From contig CAKURH010000077.1 in assembly GCA_934675625.1 (NCBI GenBank), forward strand, positions 1 to 17,949: a stretch of DNA of 17,949 bases, given 5' to 3'. The DNA is from an uncultured Kiritimatiellota bacterium. GTDB lineage: Bacteria; Verrucomicrobiota; Kiritimatiellia; RFP12; UBA1067. The notes under the pieces are model-generated. The model did not search any database, had not been told where the DNA came from, and saw only the letters and a program-made list of their open reading frames with translations. Positions 13,730 through 17,949 of the stretch are shown piece after piece (positions within the stretch are counted from its first letter, which is position 1; each line of letters opens with the position of its first letter). The translations under genes were made by a program, and so were the position numbers.

Positions 13730-15643
13730 GTACTCGACCGGGAACCAGGTGCGGTAGTAGTTGTCGCGATGCCAGGTGTTGCCGGCCGAGGCGTAGTCGC
13801 AGAACGTCACCGTCGACTCCAGGCGCCCCTCGGGATTCTCGTGGTGCGAGCCGAGCGGCAAGGTCGCCGAGAACGTCATGCCGAAGTCGTCCGACGGCGT
13901 GCGCACCGCGCGGAAGGACGGCATCGCCTGCCCGTCCTTCAGCCCGCGCCGGAACGGCTCGGTGAGGTCGCCGTCCGCAAAGCGGCTGTCGCGCGCAAGC
14001 AGCACCGGGCCGCGCGTGAACGCGACGTGGTGCTCGAGCGTGTGCGCGACGACCGGCATGTCGAACGCGATCTCGACGATGTCGCCGAGGGCCCAGTCGC
14101 GCGAGACGGTGAAGTAGGCGCCGGACTTCACGTCTTTCTGCACTTCACCGTTCACCTTCACGACGGTCTTCGCGCTCCACGCCGGGATGCGCAGCCGCAG
14201 GGCGAGCGGCCCGGTCGTGTGGCTCACGATGCGCGCCGTGTTCGCGCGCGGATAGAGCGAGTACATGTCAAAGCCCTTCACAAGCGCCGAGGCGTAGAAG
14301 TTGAAGGTCGCCGTCTTGCCGTCCGACTTGAAGAACTCCCGCAGGAAACAGAGGAAGCCGCGCGGGCCGTTCGCCGTGCAGCAGTCGGTGTGCATGTAGC
14401 AGTGGTGCTGGCCGTGGTAGCGGCTGCCCGTGAGCGGCGTGTAGCCCGCGAATTCCGAACCGTCCGCCTTCAGCGCCGCGAGGTAGGCGTTGTAGAACGT
14501 CTGCTCGATGCGGTCGGCCCACTTCGGGTCGTCCGTCATGTCGAGCAGCTTCTCGCAGAAACGCATCCACGTCGTCGTCACGCACGTCTCCTGCAGCCGC
14601 AGGTAGGGCAGGTGCTGCTTGCGCGCGCCATGGAACCATGCCTCCGAGCTCGCGCAGCCGCCCGCGAGATTGATCTCCTCCTGCGCGATGTCCTCGGCCG
14701 TCATCACCGCCGCCTTGTAGAGGGCTTCGACATCCGCCCGTCTTCCCTCTTCCGTCTTCCTTTTCACTTCGACGTAATCGAGCAGGCCCTGATAGCAGCT
14801 CATCATCTCGTAGGACTTCCAGCGGTTGTGCTTCATCACGTAGCCGCCGTGCGTCTCCGCCTTGTTGCCGTAGCCGTTGCGGTCGGCGACCGAGACGCCC
14901 TTGAGCGCAAGGTCGACGAGACGCGGCCCCGCCTCCGGCTCGGACATGCCCTTGACGATGTACGTCGCGAAGTCGAGATACTTCTGCGCCGCCGCCACGC
15001 CTTCCGCCGCCGCGACGCGACGGTAGAGCCACACGACGGGCTCCAGGATCGACGAGCTCGCGTAGCCCGACCAGTTGCCGGTCTGCCACAGCTCGCGTCC
15101 GCGCTTTCCGTTCGGTCCGATCTCGCCAATCACGTAGTCGCAGAGCCGCTTCGCCGCCGACAGAACGCGCTGCCCCTCCGCATCTTTTCCTTCTTCCTTT
15201 AGGGCATCATAGTAGTGGATCAGCCCCAAGAGCGTGTACTTCATGCCCCAGACGTCCCAGCCCTCGCCGCAGCGCAGCTCGTCGGGATAGTTCCCGATGT
15301 AGCCGTTCGGCTCCTGCGAGGCGAGGATGCGGCCCACGCCGCGCCGGACGTCGGCGGCAATCTTCGGCGAGCCCGAATAGGCGGCGTACGGCACGGCGGC
15401 GTGCATGTACTTGCCCCAGAACTCGGTCTGCCACCAGTTCTTCCGCTCCGTCTTCTCGAGGAACGGTGCGGTGATGTAGTCGATGTCCGTCCCGCCGACG
15501 TGCCGTTCGATCATCTGGTCGAGCCGTTCGCCGAGCGGCCCCTTCAGCTTGATGTCGCCGATGTCGGCGGCCGTCGCTCCTGCGACCGAGGCCATGGCCA
15601 GTCCGCCGCATGCCAGCAGCATTCGCACTCCCTGAGTCTTCAT
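13715..15643 (-). CDS. GH127-type beta-L-arabinofuranosidase (DUF1680), exported
   Basis: The family removes beta-L-arabinofuranose from plant glycans through a cysteine nucleophile held by zinc. The 642-residue product starts with a signal peptide (MKTQGVRMLLACGGLAMASV, likely cut after GATA). Its (alpha/alpha)6 barrel holds the zinc site seen in HypBA1: LQETC gives Glu352 and Cys354, and HTDCCTANG gives Cys421 and Cys422; SSEAW (Glu334) is the likely acid/base. Beta-sandwich domains follow to the end (RIPAWSAKTVVKVNG). The first Cys of the CC pair would be the nucleophile. Relatives GH146 and other DUF1680 groups share these residues, so the exact substrate is inferred. The start has AGGAG eight nt upstream and a leader of about 33 nt. 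The gene is upstream of dnaG in the same unit. A heptamer repeat lies in its coding sequence at residues 295-302. Confidence 0.88.
   Translation of the reverse strand: MKTQGVRMLLACGGLAMASVAGATAADIGDIKLKGPLGERLDQMIERHVGGTDIDYITAPFLEKTERKNWWQTEFWGKYMHAAVPYAAYSGSPKIAADVRRGVGRILASQEPNGYIGNYPDELRCGEGWDVWGMKYTLLGLIHYYDALKEEGKDAEGQRVLSAAKRLCDYVIGEIGPNGKRGRELWQTGNWSGYASSSILEPVVWLYRRVAAAEGVAAAQKYLDFATYIVKGMSEPEAGPRLVDLALKGVSVADRNGYGNKAETHGGYVMKHNRWKSYEMMSCYQGLLDYVEVKRKTEEGRRADVEALYKAAVMTAEDIAQEEINLAGGCASSEAWFHGARKQHLPYLRLQETCVTTTWMRFCEKLLDMTDDPKWADRIEQTFYNAYLAALKADGSEFAGYTPLTGSRYHGQHHCYMHTDCCTANGPRGFLCFLREFFKSDGKTATFNFYASALVKGFDMYSLYPRANTARIVSHTTGPLALRLRIPAWSAKTVVKVNGEVQKDVKSGAYFTVSRDWALGDIVEIAFDMPVVAHTLEHHVAFTRGPVLLARDSRFADGDLTEPFRRGLKDGQAMPSFRAVRTPSDDFGMTFSATLPLGSHHENPEGRLESTVTFCDYASAGNTWHRDNYYRTWFPVEYGPTE
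14740..14760. repeat. Three tandem heptamers inside the GH127 gene
   Basis: The plus-strand units are GTCTTCC, CTCTTCC and GTCTTCC (21 bp, seven codons). On the coding strand they read GGAAGAC/GGAAGAG and encode a charged stretch RKTEEGRR within a helix-loop region between LLDYVEV and DVEALYK. The length keeps the frame. The family normally has a shorter loop here, so it looks like an inserted or expanded element. Confidence 0.6.
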
Positions 15644-15682
15644 TCGTGATTCTCCTGTCTAGATTTTGTTTTTGACCGGCAA

Positions 15683-15693
15683 ATTATAGCATA
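15683..15693 (-). promoter_or_regulatory. Extended -10 promoter of GH127-dnaG
   Basis: On the minus strand this reads TATGCTATAAT (hexamer 15688-15683), with TG at the extended position and C in place of the G seen elsewhere. The predicted start near 15676 gives a leader of about 33 nt containing the AGGAG ribosome-binding site. It is the only promoter I see for dnaG. Confidence 0.72.
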
Positions 15694-15743
15694 TTTCGCC
15701 CACCCCGTATGTCACACGGCAAACATTCCAACCGCCAAGCCCC

Positions 15744-17480
15744 TCACTTCTGCGAGAAGTAGCGCTTCACCGTCTCGCAGGCCTTCTTGGGACGGCGCTG
15801 CTCGTCGACGATGCCCGCGATCGACATGCCGAGCATCCGGCCCGCCTTCCGCCCGCAGTTGCGGTGGTGCGTCTGCGTCTCCGCGAACTGCCAGATCGAG
15901 TAGCCCACGTAGTCGGGGTTCCCCCAGAGCGCGTCGAGGATGTCCGTCAGGTACTCGTCCTGGAACTCCTCGCTGCCGTTGGACGCGAACGGGTCGTGCC
16001 GACCGTAGAACGCGCCGCACCCCGACTCCGAGACCATGATGGGCTTGTCGGGGTAGAGGTCGCGGAAGCGCTTCGCCGCGCTGTCGAACCGCGCGAAGAC
16101 CTGCCGCCGGAGCTCGGCCGCGTCGCCCGGGTTCATCGGGATCGTGCCCGGATAGGCGTTGATCGCGACGAGGTCGGTCCTCTCGTTGCAGATGTCCGTG
16201 TCGATCACGTTGCAGGCGAACGTGACGAGCCGCCCCGAGTCCTCCGCCCGGATCGTGTCGATCAGCGTGTCGACGAGCGCCTTGCACTCCGGCCTGTCGC
16301 TGCCGCACTCGTTGAGGAACGAGAAGATGACGACCGAGGGGTGGTTGAAGCTCGTGCGCACCATCTCGCGCGTCTGCCTGACCTGCTGCGCGACGAAGTC
16401 GGGGTCCTTCAGCTCCTCGATCGCCCCCTCCTTCGTGTACTTCTGCCCGTTGCCCCAGCCGAGCGACTCCTCCCAGACGAGCAGGCCGTACTCGTCGCAG
16501 AGGTCGAGGAAGCGCGGCGCCTGCTGGTAGTGCGCGCCCCGCACGAAGTTCGCGTTGAGCGACTTGAGGATCTGGATGTCGCGCACCATCTGCGACTCGC
16601 TCGTCGTCGCGCCACCCTCCGGGCACTGCTCGTGGCGGTTGACGCCCTTGAGGAAGATCTCCCGCCCGTTGAGCCAGAGCCGCTTCGCCCGCGCCTCGAC
16701 CGTGCGGATGCCGAAGCGGGCCGAGAGCCCGGAGACGGACACCGTGTGCAGGTTCGGCGCGTCGGGCGACCAGAGCCGGAACGCGGGCACCTTCACCGTC
16801 GCGCGCGCGTCGCGGAACGTCGCCGCCACCGCGTTCGTCGCGTCGAAGACGAGCGTCGCGTCAAAGTCCCGCTCCGCGAAGTTGACCGCCTCGACCTCGA
16901 CCGTGCCGGTCCGGTAGTCGCGCGTGCGCACGAAGAGCCGGCGGTTGTCGAAGGCGAGCGAGACGCCCCGGTAGAAGCCGCCGTAGAAGTAGAAGTCGTA
17001 GAACGTGCGCGCGAGCTTCATCGTATCCCAGTCGATGCGGTTGTCGAGCGCGGCGAAGAGCGTGTGCGTGCCCGCCGCGAGCGGCCCGGTCGGGATCTCC
17101 AGCCGTCCGTAGGGATACGGGTAGACGCCGAGATCCTTCCCGTCCAGCCGGAAGTCGCCGCGAAGCCCGATGCCGTCGACCGTGAGCCAGGCGTTCGCCA
17201 CCGGCTCGGCGAGCGTGAACGTGCGGCGGTAGAGGCCCGTGCCGCGCTTCATCCTCCACTTCGGCATCGCGTCGTAGCAGCCCGGCACGCACATCGTGTC
17301 CGTCGCCGCGAAGCCGGGGTCGGCGGCCTCCTCGAGGGACTGGCCCTCCGCGAAGCGGAAGTCCCAGCTGCCGTTCAGGTCGAGCGACGGCAGGGCCGCG
17401 CACACAACCCCGGCCGCGCACCCCAGCGCGGCGGCGACGCCCCACGCGAGCCCCGCCCGCAGCCCCGTTTTCGTCTTCAT
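15744..17480 (-). CDS. GH2-family glycosidase (beta-glucuronidase/beta-galactosidase type), exported
   Basis: The enzyme has the three-part GH2 layout: a sugar-binding jelly roll (LDLNGSWDFRF, LYRRTFTLAEPVANAWL, RLDGKDLGVY), an immunoglobulin-like domain (about 180-260), and a TIM barrel beginning FGIRTVEARAKRLWLNG and LKGVNRHE. The acid/base is Glu391 in FLNECGSD and the nucleophile is Glu485 in IMVSESGCGAFYG. It ends DEQRRPKKACETVKRYF, as in beta-glucuronidases, with no extra C-terminal domains. Counting from 17480 it has 578 residues and a good signal peptide (MKTKTGLRAGLAWGVAAALG, likely cut after VVCA). An upstream in-frame ATG at 17546 would add 22 Lys/Thr/Asn-rich residues in front of the signal sequence, so 17480 is preferred; neither start has a strong ribosome-binding site. 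It follows the nuclease-like gene and is probably in its operon. Substrate (glucuronide, galactoside or other) is unresolved. Confidence 0.88.
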   Translation of the reverse strand: MKTKTGLRAGLAWGVAAALGCAAGVVCAALPSLDLNGSWDFRFAEGQSLEEAADPGFAATDTMCVPGCYDAMPKWRMKRGTGLYRRTFTLAEPVANAWLTVDGIGLRGDFRLDGKDLGVYPYPYGRLEIPTGPLAAGTHTLFAALDNRIDWDTMKLARTFYDFYFYGGFYRGVSLAFDNRRLFVRTRDYRTGTVEVEAVNFAERDFDATLVFDATNAVAATFRDARATVKVPAFRLWSPDAPNLHTVSVSGLSARFGIRTVEARAKRLWLNGREIFLKGVNRHEQCPEGGATTSESQMVRDIQILKSLNANFVRGAHYQQAPRFLDLCDEYGLLVWEESLGWGNGQKYTKEGAIEELKDPDFVAQQVRQTREMVRTSFNHPSVVIFSFLNECGSDRPECKALVDTLIDTIRAEDSGRLVTFACNVIDTDICNERTDLVAINAYPGTIPMNPGDAAELRRQVFARFDSAAKRFRDLYPDKPIMVSESGCGAFYGRHDPFASNGSEEFQDEYLTDILDALWGNPDYVGYSIWQFAETQTHHRNCGRKAGRMLGMSIAGIVDEQRRPKKACETVKRYFSQK

Positions 17481-17553
17481 GTTCTTCTTCGGATTGACTT
17501 GTTTCATGTTCGTCGTCTTGATTGTCTTGTTCGTGTGGTTTTTCATGCTTCAA

Positions 17554-17949
17554 TCAGGGAAAGACCTCTTCAAGGCGCACGAGGTCGCGGCCCTTGAACT
17601 CGTAGCAGAGGAAATGCACCGGCGTCCCGCCCGCGAGCGCGGGGAGGTTCGGGTCGGCCGCGTACGCCTTCAGCTGCGCAAGGGCCTCCGCGTGCTTCGC
17701 CGCGACCTCGGCGTCCGGGGCGTCCGCCTTCGAGTGCTTCATCTCGATGACGTAGCTCTGCTCGGGAATCGAGCTTGCGGGCAGCATGCGGTTCGGGAAG
17801 AGCGCATAGTCCGAGAAGCCGCACGGATGCGACAGCTCCGGCTTCACCATGTAGACGCTCTTCATCGTGAGATACGCCCGCAGGTAGCCGTTGATCCGCG
17901 CCTCGCCGTAGAGCCCGTCGCGCGGCGAGCCGTTGTCGCGGTACTTCTC
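17554..17949 (-). CDS. PD-(D/E)XK nuclease-like domain, C-terminal part (runs off window)
   Basis: The reading frame is open to the window's right edge, so only the last 131 residues are seen and the internal ATG at 17865 is not the real start. The visible part reads INGYLRAYLTMKSVYMVKPELS, then GFSDYALFP and YVIEMKHSKAD, and ends LCYEFKGRDLVRLEEVFP. This spacing of an Asp, then E-x-K, is the PD-(D/E)XK core found at the C-terminus of the large family of AAA-ATPase-like proteins (DUF1703/AAA-ATPase_like) that is abundant in gut Bacteroidetes, Clostridia and PVC bacteria. Their function is unknown, and many are thought to be nuclease-like. The stop lies 73 nt before the preferred GH2 start. 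Confidence 0.75.
   Translation of the reverse strand, partial: EKYRDNGSPRDGLYGEARINGYLRAYLTMKSVYMVKPELSHPCGFSDYALFPNRMLPASSIPEQSYVIEMKHSKADAPDAEVAAKHAEALAQLKAYAADPNLPALAGGTPVHFLCYEFKGRDLVRLEEVFP

Noticed and set aside
10703..15202. Very long plus-strand open frame of 1499 codons
   Set aside because: It runs antisense through moxR, dnaG and GH127, all of which have clear motifs, and its composition (Arg, Val, Asp, Leu) is typical of a shadow frame.
17554..17865. Complete small gene starting at 17865
   Set aside because: The frame stays open to the window edge and the residues before the ATG look like part of the same domain, so this is the end of a larger gene.

Overview
This 17.9 kb window is high-GC bacterial chromosome (roughly two thirds G+C by eye), densely coded and almost entirely on the minus strand; only rex at the left end is on the plus strand. 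The gene set combines housekeeping genes (gatB, dnaG, trmJ, rex) with secreted sugar-degrading enzymes (a GH127-type beta-L-arabinofuranosidase, a GH2 enzyme, and a relic of an F5/8 type C carbohydrate-binding domain). That mix suggests a saccharolytic, probably anaerobic and gut- or digester-associated member of the PVC group, with Kiritimatiellae/Verrucomicrobiota as my best guess. The guess rests on gene content and style, not on a marker-gene placement.

Layout from left to right. rex (plus, 154-855) converges on, and overlaps by 40 bp, a UbiA-family prenyltransferase (minus, 816-1775). Behind the latter's promoter lies a frameshifted relic of a large carbohydrate-binding protein (1814-2165). 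Next comes a minus-strand operon read gatB > small lipoprotein > trmJ (4848 down to 2187), with tight spacing and an ATGA overlap. A long minus-strand run begins at the moxR promoter (11738): MoxR ATPase > RhuM/PLD-like protein > broken gene and repeat cluster > acidic hypothetical protein > DUF58 protein > CstA-type transporter > secreted-type tyrosine phosphatase (ends at 4895). The normally adjacent pair moxR/DUF58 is separated here by about 2.3 kb of accessory-looking DNA (8433-10720) rich in repeats. Further right are GH127 > dnaG, sharing one promoter (15688), and PD-(D/E)XK nuclease-like gene (cut by the window edge) > GH2 enzyme.

The most striking feature is the promoter pattern. Every TATAAT hexamer I found on either strand (five) is preceded by TG plus one base, giving a near-constant 11-mer TATGGTATAAT, and each one sits just upstream of a gene start. 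For rex, the UbiA gene and gatB only 7, 7 and 8 nt separate the hexamer from the ATG, and no Shine-Dalgarno sequence is present. These three genes are therefore predicted to make leaderless mRNAs, while moxR and GH127 use the same promoter element with a 30-45 nt leader and a proper ribosome-binding site. Other points worth a look are heptamer repeats inserted in frame into two enzymes, REP-like GGGGACAGACCCC repeats, and a gene truncated exactly at the edge of an AACGCAAAG repeat. I see no tRNA, rRNA, CRISPR array or intact transposase.
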